Positions 1 to 9,484 of a DNA stretch of 64,000 nt are shown here, piece after piece. A program made the translations under genes and the position numbers. Numbering within the stretch: the stretch's first letter is position 1; every line of letters starts with the position of its first letter. The DNA comes from Stomoxys calcitrans (taxonomy: Eukaryota > Arthropoda > Insecta > Diptera > Muscidae). The stretch is from positions 124,206,578-124,270,577 of the forward strand of contig NC_081553.1 of NCBI RefSeq assembly GCF_963082655.1, given 5' to 3'. The notes beneath the pieces were generated by a model. That model searched no databases and was not told the DNA's origin. It saw only the letters and a list, made by a program, of their open reading frames with translations.

Positions 1-596
1 ACTTAGACCGCCACTAAGACCACCACTGAGACGCCCACTGAGACCTCCACTGAGACCTCCACTGAGACGCCCACTGAGACCTCCACTGAGTCCTCCACTG
101 AGACCCCCACTGAGACCTCCACTTAGACCGCCACTAAGACCACCACTGAGACGCCCACTGAGACCTCCAGTGAGACACCCACTGAGACCCCCATTGAGAC
201 CTCCAGTGAAGTCCCCAGTGAGACCCCCACTGAGACCGCCACTGCGACCCATACTGAAACCCCCACTGAAACCCCCACTGAGACCCCCACTGTGAACCCC
301 ACTGAAACCCCCACTGAGACCCCCACTGCGACCCCCACTGAGACCTCCACTGAGACCTCGACTGAGACCCCACACTGAGATCTCCACTGAGACCACCACT
401 GAGACCCCCACTGAGACCACCACCGAGACCTCCACTGAGACCTCCACTGAGACCCCCACTGAAACCCCCACTGAGTCCCCCACTGAGACCCTCACTGAGA
501 CCACCACCGAGACCACCACTGAGATCTCCACTGAGACCACCACTGAGACCACCACCGAGACCACCACCGAGACCACCACTGAGATCTCCACTGAGT
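1..596. repeat. 12-bp minisatellite (ACTGAGACCYCC-type units)
   Basis: About 50 tandem copies of a 12-bp unit close to ACTGAGACCCCC run from the window edge to about 596. Most variation is at the last bases of the unit (CCC, TCC, ACC, GCC). A higher-order period is visible: bases 1-48 recur at 121-168, including two unusual variants with TTAG and TAAG. A 13-bp unit at 361-373 shifts the phase. Translations give Gly/Val/Ser or Thr/Glu/Pro tetrapeptide repeats, but the phase shift introduces a stop in the longest plus-strand frame, so coding is unlikely. The array continues to the left of the window. Confidence 0.95.
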
Positions 597-682
597 CTTA
601 CTGTGAAGGAGAGCTACATGGCACAGTGTTGAAATCCCATCGTGAACATCAGAAAAAATATTAAGCGGTGATTATACCTTTT

Positions 683-708
683 CTAACGGACCGATCCGGG
701 TCCGTTAG
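683..708. repeat. perfect 10-bp-arm hairpin
   Basis: CTAACGGACC at 683-692 and its reverse complement at 699-708 flank a 6-base loop. It lies between the minisatellite and the first DINE-like repeat. It may be a remnant of an element end; no role is evident. Confidence 0.7.
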
Positions 709-1165
709 TGGGACCTGTTGGAGACCACGGTAGGAGTAATTGGGCAAAATTGCGCTCTATATGGGCTTATGGACCGATTCAGACCGTATTTGGCACAAAT
801 GTTGACGGTCCTAAGAGTAGTCGTTGTCAAAAATTTCTGCCAAATTAGAAGATACAGCGCCATATATTTGCTCAAGAAATCAAGATCCGAGATCGGTTTG
901 TTAGGGAGCTATATCAGGCCTTTGACCGATTAAGGCCATACTGTGCACGCATGTTGGAATCACAGTAGAAGTAATTGTGAAAAAGTTCTGACAAATCGGA
1001 TAAGAATTGCGCCCTCTTGAGACTCAATATAATCGCGGATCGCTTTTCATGGGATCTATATCAACACATGGACTGATATGGCCCATTTACAATCCCAGTT
1101 GACCTACACTTAAAGAAAGTATTTGTGCAAAATTTCAAGCGACTTGCTTTATTCCTTCGAAATTT
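709..1165 (-). mobile_element. DINE-1-like repeat (family A), 5' portion, inverted
   Basis: Read on the minus strand this matches the 5' half of family A: the stretch after the GTCY repeat (AAATTTTGCACAAATAC type, near 1120-1160), the GTAGGTC..GTAAATGGGCC segment, then one or two modules with the TATAGCTGCCATATA core replaced by diverged versions. It has neither end intact. It faces the next family A copy head to head across a spacer of about 80 bp. Confidence 0.65.
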
Positions 1166-1247
1166 AGCATGCTTACCCCAGATATACAGATGGAAATCGG
1201 ACCACGAACGAAGATTTGGCAGCCTCAACATATTTTCCAAATACAAA

Positions 1248-3060
1248 GTTATTCCGTTGTAACACCTCGAAATATTGATCTAGGACCCCATAAAGTATAT
1301 ATATTCTTGATCGTCTCAAAATTTTGATTTGAATCAGCCATGTCCGCCCATCTGTCACCATAGCGGTCGAATGCGTAAAGCTAGCCAATTGAAATTTTGC
1401 AGAGATATTTAATATTGATGTAGGTCGTTGGGGATTGCAAATGGGTCATATCGGTTCAGATTTGGATACAGCTTCCAAATAAACCGATCTCCCGATTTGA
1501 ATTCTTGAACCCCTAGAAACCACAACTGTGCCAAATAGTGTTCAAATCGGTCATGAACCTGGTATAACTCCCATATAAACCGATCTCCCGATTTGACTTC
1601 TTGAGCCCCTGGAAGCCTCAATTTTCATTCGATTTGACTGAAATTATGCACATTGTATTCTGTTATGACTTTCAAACACGGAGCCAAGTACGATCCAAAT
1701 CGGTCTATAACCTGATATAGCTCCCATATAAATCGATCTCCCGATTTGCTGAAGCAGCAATTTATGTCCGATTTGACCGGAGGCGACACGCTGATAAGGC
1801 GTATGCATCAGCTTATCTGCCCAAACTGGCTAGAAGAACGCATACCCGATGATTGGAACCTCAGTATACGATGTCCCGTACACAAGAAAGGAGTCAAGAC
1901 GGAATGTGCCAACTACAGAGGAATTAGTCTCCTCCCCATCGCATACAAGATATTCTCGAGCGTACTGTGTGAAAGATTAAAACCTAAATTCAATGAGATA
2001 ATTGAGCCCCATTAAATCAAATTTTAAACCAGGTAAATCCACCATAGACCAGCTATTCACACTGTGGCAAATCCTGAAAAAGACCCGAGAAGAACAGGTC
2101 AACTCATAACATCTCTTCGTTGACTTAAAACCCGCTTTTGAAAGCCTTATACGTTCATAGGTATTTCAAGTCATGCCTGAGTTTGGTATCCTTGCAAAAT
2201 TAATAAGACTCTGCAGAATGAGACTTGCTAATACACGTTCCTCAGTAAAAATAGGAAAAAATATCTCCACACCATCCAATACTAAACGAGATGCAGATAT
2301 GAACAGATATGGCACACTACTCAGAAGAAAACACATGCTACTCGCCTATGCCAACGGCATCGACATGATGGGCGGTCAGCAGGAGTAGTAAAGTAAGACA
2401 CAACGGATGGTAACAACTTCCAAAACGCTTTGTACACCCCAGCAAAAAAGAAAATGGAGAAAGTTGGGAATTTCAGGAATTTTATCTACAACGGCACCGC
2501 CGTAAACGAAACGAATGGCACAAGTTTTGAAAACAACAGAAGAATAGTATTGGCAAATAGATGCAAATACGGATTAAGCAAGCAGTTTAGAATCCTGGCC
2601 ACCTCTCGGCAGACGAAGATTACACTTTACGTATACAGATGTTACCCCTATTGTAATATTGTTCCGAGGCATGGGTACTTGTGAAAGCAAACGAGACAGT
2701 GCTTGATGTGTTTGAGAGACGAAAGCTTCGTTAAATTTATGACCACTTAGTGTCAGATATTTTAGAATGAACGCAGAAGATCGAGCCGCTTGGAACGCTT
2801 ATCTGAGTTAGGCTTATGGGACAAAGGTTCTGTCAAAGCCAATTAAAGAAAGGTAAGATCAGTTTATATAACCGAACTCTCTATTTGACATCTTGAGCCT
2901 CTAGAAGCCGCAAGTGTTATCCGATTTGACTCGACTCGTTGTGTTCTGTTACGAATTCTAATAATCGCGAAAAATATGGCCCAAATTAGTATACAGCGTG
3001 ATATAGCTCACATCTAAACCTACATCCCGAGTTTATGTCTTGAGAAAATCTCCCGATTAG
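1248..3060 (+). mobile_element. DINE-1-like repeat (family A), split by an L1 fragment
   Basis: The family A 5' region (AACACCTCGAAATATT, then CCCCATAAAGTATATATATT, then TCCGCCCATCTGTC as a degraded GTCY repeat) starts near 1248. Two modules follow up to about 1770. Module sequence resumes at about 2865 (AACCGAACTCTC, then ATCTTGAGCCTCTAGAAG) and fades by about 3060. The interval between is a reverse-transcriptase fragment, so this copy was the target of that insertion. No 3' stem-loop end is visible. Confidence 0.65.
1775..2860 (+). pseudogene. Non-LTR retrotransposon fragment L1a (RT and C-terminus)
   Basis: Decayed reverse-transcriptase coding sequence in several frames. The first part (1746-2015) carries early RT blocks: CPVHKKG, then NYRGISLLPIAYKIFSSVLCERLKP. 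Next come FVDLKPAFES-like and MPEFGILAKLIRLCRM segments. The catalytic tract near 2340-2360 reads LLAYANGID, where an active enzyme would have YADD. A later segment (about 2480-2680) keeps LANRCKYGL, and 2770-2800 keeps AEDRAAWNAY. The 3' tail resembles that of the copy ending at 42870 (CCAATTAAAG). The start is truncated inside the RT domain at a GACCGGAGGCGA motif that also begins the copy at 35832. The clade is not assigned. Confidence 0.85.
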
Positions 3061-3204
3061 CTTTGAACGGCCCCTAAAATTTTTTTGCCAGGTTTGGCAG
3101 AAAATTGTTACGTAATGTCCATTTTGTGTGAACTTAGAGCAGCATTCATGTTGGTGGGTTCCCTAGTTTCCATTGGGCCAAACTTCCCACGATTTTAATT
3201 GTTT
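3061..3204. other. short spacer, nothing recognised
   Basis: About 140 bp between the end of the DINE-like repeat and the start of the L2 homology. No ORF or repeat structure stands out. Confidence 0.4.
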
Positions 3205-3206
3205 AC

Positions 3207-3828
3207 TTGTTTGTGTCAGCATGTCCTCGTGCGAAGTCAAGGAGCAAACAGCTACCACCATGGTGGACCCCAGAGCCGGTTGGTCTAAGGAAGGACTGCA
3301 GAAAACTGTTCAATAGGGCGCAAGCCACAAGAGCACCACACGATTGGGACATCTATAAAGCTATGCTAAGAAAATATAAGCGCGAGCTGAGAAAGGTTCA
3401 GAACACATCCCCGGTTGAATTCTTAGCCGAGAATCCTTTGGGCGATAAGAAGTTTCGACTCTTTTAAGTCGCCAGGCCCTAACGATGTATCACCGATTGA
3501 TTCACAAGCTGTGTTTGATAGACTGGTTCCGTGGATTAGGGAGATATATTCTGCTTGTATCAGAATGTCATATATACCTGTGGGATGGAGGGACACAAAG
3601 GTCCTTTTTATTCCGAAAGCAGGAAAACCCTACCACACGAAAGCGAATTATGCTGAAAACTCTTGAGAGGTTTATACAAACATATCTTAGGGCAAAGATC
3701 CCTGGAAATCGACTGTAGCGGCAGCAGTATGCATATAGCAAAGGCAAATCTACTGAAACAGTACTACGTGATCTAGTCGGCTACCTAGGAGTTCACTCGC
3801 TGTCAAGAAATATACAATGGTAGCATTT
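3207..3828 (+). pseudogene. L2a: pre-RT linker and N-terminal RT
   Basis: The first frame (3207-3467) reads PPWWTPE, LFNRAQATRAPHDWDIYKA and YKRELRKVQNTS, a linker typical of fly LINEs between endonuclease and RT. From about 3470 the frame changes and gives SPGPNDVSP-like, WIREIYSACI and FIPKAGKP-type RT blocks. Then comes AYSKGKSTETVLRDLVGYLG just before the DINE insertion. Compared with the copy at 46.3 kb, roughly 250-300 bp between the linker and the first RT block is missing (inferred from residue order). Confidence 0.8.
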
Positions 3829-5186
3829 TTATTCCCTCCACCATAAGATGGGGGTATACTAATTTCGTCATTCTGTTTGTAACTACTCGAAATATTCGTC
3901 TGAGACCCCATAAAGTATATATATTCTTGATCATCGTGACATTTTATGTCGATCTAGCCATGTCCGTCCGTCTGTCCGCCCGTCTGTCCGTCCGTCTGTC
4001 CGTCCGTCCGTTCGTCTGTCTGTCGAAAGCACGCTAACTTCCGAAGGAGTAAAGCTAGCCGCTTGAAATTTTGCACAAATACTTCTTATTAGTGTAGGTC
4101 GGTTGGTATTGTAAATGGGCCATATCGGTAGATGTTTTGATATAGCTGCCATATAAACCGATCTTGGGTCTTGACTTCTTGAGCCTCTAGAGTGCGCAAT
4201 TCTTATTCGATTGGAATGAAATTTTGTACGGCGTGTTTTTTTATGATATCCAACAACTGCGCCAAGTATGGTTCAAATCGGTCCATAACATGATATAGCT
4301 GCCATATAAACCGATCTTGGGTCTTGACTTCTTGAGCCTCTAGAGGGCGCAATTCTTATCCGATTGAAATGGAATTTCGCACGACGTGTTTTGTTATGAT
4401 ATCCAACAACTGTGCCAAGTATGGTTCAAATCGGTCCATAACCTGATATAGCTGCCATATAAACCGATCTTGGGTCTTGACTTCTTGAGCCTCTAGAGTG
4501 CGCAATTCTTATCCGATTGAAATGAAATTTTGCACGACGTGTTTTGTTATTATATCCAACAACTGTGCCAAGTATGGTTCAAATCGGTTCATAACCTGAT
4601 ATAGCTGCCATATAAACCGATCTTGGGTCTTGACTTTTTGAGCCTCTAGAGGGCGTAATTCTTATCCGATTGAAATGGAATTTCGCACGACGTGTTTTGT
4701 TATGATACCCAACAACTGTGCCAAGTATGGTTTAAATCGGTTCATAACCTGATATAGCTGCCATATAAACCGATCTGGGATCTTGACTTCTTGACCCCTA
4801 GAAGTCGCAATTATTATCCGATATGCCTGAAATTTTGTACGACGGATCCTCTCATGACCATCAACAAACGTGTTTATTATGGTCTGAATCGGTCTATAGC
4901 CCGATACAGATCCCATATAAATCGTTCTCTCTATTTTACTTCGTGAGCCCCAATGGGCGCAATTCTTATACGAATTGGCTGAAATTTTACACAGGGCTCC
5001 AACATATAATTTAATTGTGGTCCGAACCGGACCATATCTTGATATCGTTTTAATAGCAGAGCAACTCTTTTCTTATATCCTTTTTTGCCTAAGAAGAGAT
5101 GCCGGGAAAAGAACTCGACAAATGCGATCCATGGTGGAGGGTATATAAGATTCGGCCCGGCCGAACTTAGCACGCTTTTACTTGTT
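3829..5186 (+). mobile_element. DINE-1-like element (family A), near full length, inserted in L2a
   Basis: The clearest full-length example. A subterminal inverted repeat pair is CCCTCCACCAT (3834-3844) and ATGGTGGAGGG (5131-5141). A GTCY-type simple repeat lies at 3961-4023. Five tandem modules of 152-154 bp follow: the GATATAGCTGCC landmark recurs at about 4139, 4292, 4444, 4598 and 4751. The GC-rich stem-loop TTCGGCCCGGCCGAA (5151-5165) is followed by a TTACTTGTT terminus. These are the hallmarks of non-autonomous Helentron-derived HINE/DINE-1 elements. No ORF is conserved. The host RT frame is broken on either side. Confidence 0.8.
3961..4023 (+). repeat. GTCY-type tetranucleotide repeat
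   Basis: GTCCGTCTGTCC-type run inside the DINE-1-like element, just after a conserved GATCTAGCCAT block. The same element position carries the repeat at 43381-43431 and 57541-57568, so it belongs to the element and is not a chance microsatellite. Confidence 0.9.
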
Positions 5187-5761
5187 TTACTTTCAATAGT
5201 GTAAAACCGTCATCAATCATGAATGGGTTGGGGTGTGTAGAGCTAGAGTTGATACCTACCGTAAGAAAGTTTATCAAAAACTTACTTACTAAAAGATGCC
5301 TAGGGCAGGCTTGGAATCTGTGGATCAAAAAAGATGAGTCAGCAGAGCAACACCTCAAGCAGGTGTATTGTCTCCTCTACTTTGGAATATAGCCATTAGC
5401 GATATCGTATTATCTCTGAAAGAAAAAGGTGTAAAAGTGGTCGCGTATGCTGATGACATGGCTATAGCGGTTAGGGAAAAGTTTCCCAGCACTCTAAGAG
5501 ATATACTTCAGGAAGCCTACCTGCAACAGTTAAGTGAGCTATCTAAAGTAGCCTAGGCGTAAACTGGAGACGACATCATCTAAAGCACTACATTTAGTGC
5601 TACATCTAAAGCCCCTGGACATTGTGGCTAAACAAATTGCTGCGCCCACTGCAGTGAAGCTAAGGGAGCTTTCTTTTTGGTCATATGACAGCTACGGACA
5701 CTGTGTTATCCTTGATACAATGTCCAATGTTCCAGGCAGTACGAATTACACCTTGCCAGAG
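5187..5761 (+). pseudogene. L2a: C-terminal RT and connection
   Basis: After the DINE insertion the RT resumes with KPSSIMNGLG-type residues and a TVRKFINNLLTKRCLG-like stretch in broken frames. An open segment (5368-5556) follows: SPLLWNIAISDIVLSL, then the catalytic motif VVAYADDMAIAV with both aspartates intact. A further frame (5597-5760) has LKPLDIVAKQIAAPTAVKLRELSFWS, typical of the stretch between RT and RNase H in this family, ending in TLPEP where a SINE piece begins. Confidence 0.85.
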
Positions 5762-5890
5762 CCGCGCTGTGGTACGCCGTTCGGACTTGGCTATAAAAAG
5801 GAGGCCCCTTATCATTGAGCTTAAAACTTGAATCGGACTGCACTCATTAATATGTGAGAAGTTTGCCCCTGTTGCTTAATGGAATGTTCA
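5762..5890 (+). mobile_element. SINE fragment (3' part) inside L2a
   Basis: GCTGTGGTACGCCGTTCGG, GGCTATAAAAAGGAGGCCCC and the tail AATGTTCATGGGCAAAATTT match the 3' half of the tRNA-derived SINE seen at 25496, 36503 and 62527. The tRNA-like head is absent. It sits between the TLPEP residues and the RNase H segment of L2a and replaces some coding sequence. Its TATAAAA motif is part of the SINE consensus and is not a promoter claim. Confidence 0.75.
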
Positions 5891-6300
5891 TGGGCAAAAT
5901 TTACAATTTTGGTCATTTCGAAAAGGTTACTCGACCACTGCAGTATGTATCAAGCGGAGATCCTTGCAATTAAGGAAGTGGTGGAATGGCTAAGATATAA
6001 TGCCATAATGACGATTGGCATATCTTTTCAGACAGCCAGGCAGCCATTAAATCCCTGGAGAACGTATTTCTGAACACAAAAACCGCCTTCGACTGTCGCT
6101 GATCTCTCAACGAGATTGCTGAACAGTTCAAAATTTATCTGTTCTGGGTTCCGGGCCACAGAGATATCCCAGGGAATTGTAACGCGGACGAGCTTGCGAG
6201 ATTAGGAGCAACCCTACACATTCCAGGGAAACTGGAAGCTGTGGGTATGCCTCTAGCGACATGTAAGCTAAGTTTTCAGGATCAGGCCCGAAGGGCAACG
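5891..6300 (+). pseudogene. L2a: RNase H domain remnant
   Basis: Residues CSMYQAEILAIKEVVEWLRYNA (5935-6005) hold the RNase H glutamate region. After a frameshift near 6020, FSDSQAAIKSLENVFLNTKTAFDC supplies an aspartate, and VPGHRDIPGNCNADELARLG (about 6150-6205) the HisGly/Asp end. The first aspartate strand was lost to the SINE replacement. It is followed directly by a tandem array of a downstream coding unit. Confidence 0.85.
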
Positions 6301-6868
6301 AATGATAGATGGTCACAAAGAGGAGGCTGTGAGCATTCCAAAACTATGTGGCCTAATCTAGGATTGAAGAGATCTATCGCTTTGCTGTCACTGGCTAGAA
6401 CAGATGTCTCGAATGATAGATGGTCACAAATAGGGGGCTATGAGTATTTAAAAAACAATGTGGCCTAATCTAGACTTGAAGAGGTCTACTGCTTTGCTGG
6501 CATTGGCTAGAACAGACGTCTCGAATGCTAGATGGTCACAAGGAGGGGGCTATGAGTATTCGAAAACTATGTGGCAGTGAGCATTCCAAATCTAGACTTG
6601 AAGAGGTCTACTGCTTTGCTGGCATTGGCTAGAACAGACGTCTCGAATGATAGATGGTCACAAAGAGGGGGCTATGAGCATTCCAACAGTATGTGGCCCA
6701 ATCTAGACTTGAAGAGGTCTATCGCTTTGCTGTCACTGGCTAGAACAGACGACTCGAATGATGGATGGTCACAAAGAGGAGGCTATGAGCATTTCAAAAC
6801 TATGTGGCCCAATCTAGACTTGAAGAGGTCTATCGATTTGCTGTCACTGGCTAGACCAGACATCTCAG
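6300..6868 (+). repeat. 111-bp (37-codon) coding tandem repeat, about 5 copies, in L2a
   Basis: The unit encodes NDRWSQRGGYEHSKTMWPNL then DLKRSIALLSLARTDVS. AATGATAGATGG-type starts occur at 6301, 6412, 6524, 6646 and 6757, spacings 111, 112, 122 and 111 bp. The 112 and 122 spacings contain indels that break the frame; the others keep it. The last unit passes into the normal C-terminus. The homologous copy near 47505-47575 has this segment once, so the array is an expansion specific to this copy or its lineage. Confidence 0.92.
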
Positions 6869-7041
6869 TTATGACGGACAAGACAGGTCACTATCACGAA
6901 CATGCTGACAGACTACAGGTTGCCAGTAACGACTTTTGGAGAAGCTGTGAGGACATCGAAGAAGAAGAGACTATAGAACACCTTCTGTATGTGTGTCCCG
7001 CTCTCATTTCTTTGGGAACCTGTCTGATTTATCGAATGTGA
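6850..7041 (+). pseudogene. L2a: C-terminal cysteine/histidine region
   Basis: TGHYHEHADRLQVASNDFWRSCEDIEEEETIEHLLYVCPAL matches the usual LINE C-terminal pattern of spaced His and Cys residues (CxxC/H..C type) after RNase H, although the first Cys pair is incomplete. The frame stops at 7041, and 7042-7182 is 3' UTR-like sequence ending in ACCTAACCTAACC, the typical 3' simple-repeat end of such elements. Confidence 0.8.
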
Positions 7042-7182
7042 ACGTTCGAGAATGAAGGGCTTTTTAAAGCGATCAGGATGGTTCTAGAAGGCATCTTCCT
7101 TCTTCTGCCCCTATGGTATCACAATGGACGAAAACGTCCAAGTGAGTCTGATGGCAGTCTGTCACTTAAACCTAACCTAACC

Positions 7183-8761
7183 TACTTGTTTCGATATTCG
7201 CTGGCTTCAACATGGTTATATTCTCCAAGCTACTCAATTTGAAAATCACTTTGATTGCCCTGGTATCGAAAGTTCTGTTTCTTCCAACGCATTGCCATTA
7301 ATGCAACTTTTTCTATGACTTCTAGGGCCCTTATGCGAAAATGTTTTCATTCCCATATGCATAAGGAAAATGACATTTCCATAAATAAAAAATAAACTTT
7401 GCTGAGAGCGTTCGAAAAAATCATTTTAAAGTTCGTCTAAGTAATTTATCCTGAAGTGGCAGCTTGATATTGGATATTTTGTTTTATTTATTTCCCATAG
7501 TTTTTTTGCTTCGCTGGTTTTTATGGCATGCTTTCCATTAGTAGCCATGGTAGCCCCTTCCTACTTTTGGTCAATTTGGCATTTTTCCGTGCATATGTGT
7601 GTGCGTAGTTTTGCTAAAGTATTTTCTGTTTTTTTTTTATTCGGTGGGTAAGGATGGCTGGAGAAGAGGCAAGTTTTGATTTCCGTTTTTAGTTTTATGG
7701 CTGATTTTATGGCTTTTAAACAAGCCAAAGGAGTTGGTTTGTTTGTCTGCCCACCTCCCTTCCACAAATACATGTGTAGTGCCATAAAAATTGGCGCCAT
7801 TCTTGCTCTATACCATTGACCACAATGCTTATTTGGCTTTTCGATTTAATGTTTTTTTTTTTTTGCTTTTTTCGTTTGGTTTATTTTCTCTTGGGTAAGT
7901 TAACTTTCACTTTTATATATGAAGCGTTTGCCAGAGAAAGTTTTAATTTAAAATTTTTTATTCTGCTTTTGCAGCCAGCACTGTAGTTGTCGTTGTCGTT
8001 GTCGTTGCCGTCGTTTTGTCAACCAGTGTCCTTGTGTTATGGCGGTATAATTTAGGAATTTAAATGGCTAAACTTTAGTTTATTTCCATTTAGTCCATTG
8101 TTCGCCTTGTTAAGGAAGTTTATTTATGTTGTTAAATAGTTTTGCTGGATTTAGGTTTTTGTTCCACTTCTGGTGGTTTTTTGGAACAATGGAGTAAAGA
8201 GCCGCAGCGTTGGAAGGAGAATGGCCTCAATTTGTAAGATATCTTTCTTGCGCCGCATCTCCAAATGAAGGTTTATGCCAAAAATGCTTTATAAATATTT
8301 AAATGCGCAATTGTCTTGAAGCATTATTGACAGTTGTGATGCGAAATAACAATACAGACTCAATAAAGGACAACCACAATTTCTAATGACTTTTGTGAAC
8401 TAATTTTAAGAAAAAATGAAAAAAAAGATAAAGAAAAACTGCGTATCAAAAATGTCAATTGAGTATGGAATAAACTTCATAGATAATGAAACCGCCAAGA
8501 GTTGTAGGTTCTCTACAATTGCCTAAGCAAGTTCTTTCGAGCATATTGTATCTCCTATGTCCGCTGTAGGGAAAACCATTTTCCGTGGTTTTCTAAGTGC
8601 AATTATTCATAAATTTTTATGGCATGTACTTCAAAATTTTTTCCCTTAATAAAAGCATACAATGACAGCTGCAATGTCTGCCAAGTGATATAAACCCAGT
8701 AAGGAAAGGCAAAATTCAGGCGGCGCGAACTGTATAACACCCTACACCTACCGCATAAGTA
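7183..8761. other. AT-rich DNA without recognised genes
   Basis: About 1.6 kb with scattered T-runs and a short GTTGTC/GTTGCC trinucleotide-like run near 7985-8015. The only ORFs are short and biased. I recognise no transposon or coding homology. This is one of the better candidates in the window for single-copy flanking DNA. Confidence 0.5.
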
Positions 8762-8997
8762 TTGGGTTGCCCAAAAAGTAATTGCGGATTTTTTAAAAGA
8801 AAGTAAATGTATTTTTAATAAAACTTCGAATGAACTTTAATCAAATATACTTTCTTTACACTTTTTTTTCTAAAGCAAGCTAAAAGTAACAGCTGATAAC
8901 TGACAGAAGAAAGAATGCAATTACAGAGTCACAAGCTGTGAAAAAATTTGTCAACGCCGACTATATGAAAAATCCGCAATTACTTTTTGGGCAACCC
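8762..8997 (+). mobile_element. Mariner-like MITE, full length
   Basis: 236 bp bounded by terminal inverted repeats: TTGGGTTGCCCAAAAAGTAA at the left, and TTACTTTTTGGGCAACCC at the right (last two bases missing). TA dinucleotides lie outside both ends (8760-8761 and 8998-8999). The TIR start resembles mellifera-type mariners. There is no coding sequence; the interior has CAGCTGATAACTGACAG and a poly-T tract. Other copies are at 11401 (cut), 19732 and 57276. Confidence 0.88.
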
Positions 8998-9484
8998 TAG
9001 AAAGCTGGAGCTATAGCTAATTCTGAATCCATTTTGATGCATCTCAGCGGATGTTTTCAGATGTGTTATTAAAGAGTCCGTATCAAATTTCGAGCAAATA
9101 TGTTCAAAATCGAATAAATATGGTTCACAATTGACAACATTAGCGAACATTATTCAAAATCTGACTAACATATATATATTGGACCTATATCTAAATCTGA
9201 ACCGATTTTGAACAAAGTTAGGTTAGGTTGAAAAGAAGGTGCAGATATTAATGCCACTGCCACTATGGACATACACCTAAGCCAGCAATCGACTTGCTGT
9301 GCGCTCTAAAAACTATAAAGTAACCTCTAAAAAGAAAATTTTAAGTTAGGAATTCCTTAATTGTTTTCAATACCACTCCCCTAAGTTTGTTCATGTCTGG
9401 TATTGTGACTGCACCTAAGTGCCTGTATCTGTTAGACGCGAAAGCCGGGCAATGACAAAGGAAGTGCTCCAACGTCTCTTCATC

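Larger units (their letters stand above)
3205..7182 (+). mobile_element. RNase H-bearing non-LTR retrotransposon L2a, 5' truncated and interrupted
   Basis: A decayed LINE carrying, in order, the linker before RT, RT, connection, RNase H and a cysteine-rich C-terminus, then a 3' end with CCTAACCTAACC. Homology to a second copy at 45330-47905 begins near GTCAGCATGTCC (3214), so the endonuclease part is missing here. It is cut by a DINE-1-like element (3829-5186) and a SINE piece (5762-5890), and part of the region before RT is deleted. Having RNase H after RT puts it with the I/R1/LOA group of non-LTR elements; the exact clade is not determined. Many frameshifts and stops make it non-functional. 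Confidence 0.85.

Noticed and set aside
123..373. Val/Gly/Ser-repeat proteins from the minisatellite
   Set aside because: A 12-bp repeat automatically yields a four-residue peptide repeat. A phase shift at 361-373 and lack of any flanking coding signal argue against a gene.
7165..7182. CCTAACCTAACC as telomeric repeat
   Set aside because: It is the short 3' terminal repeat of non-LTR elements (also at 9216 and 33094), not an array, and flies of this group do not use that telomere repeat.
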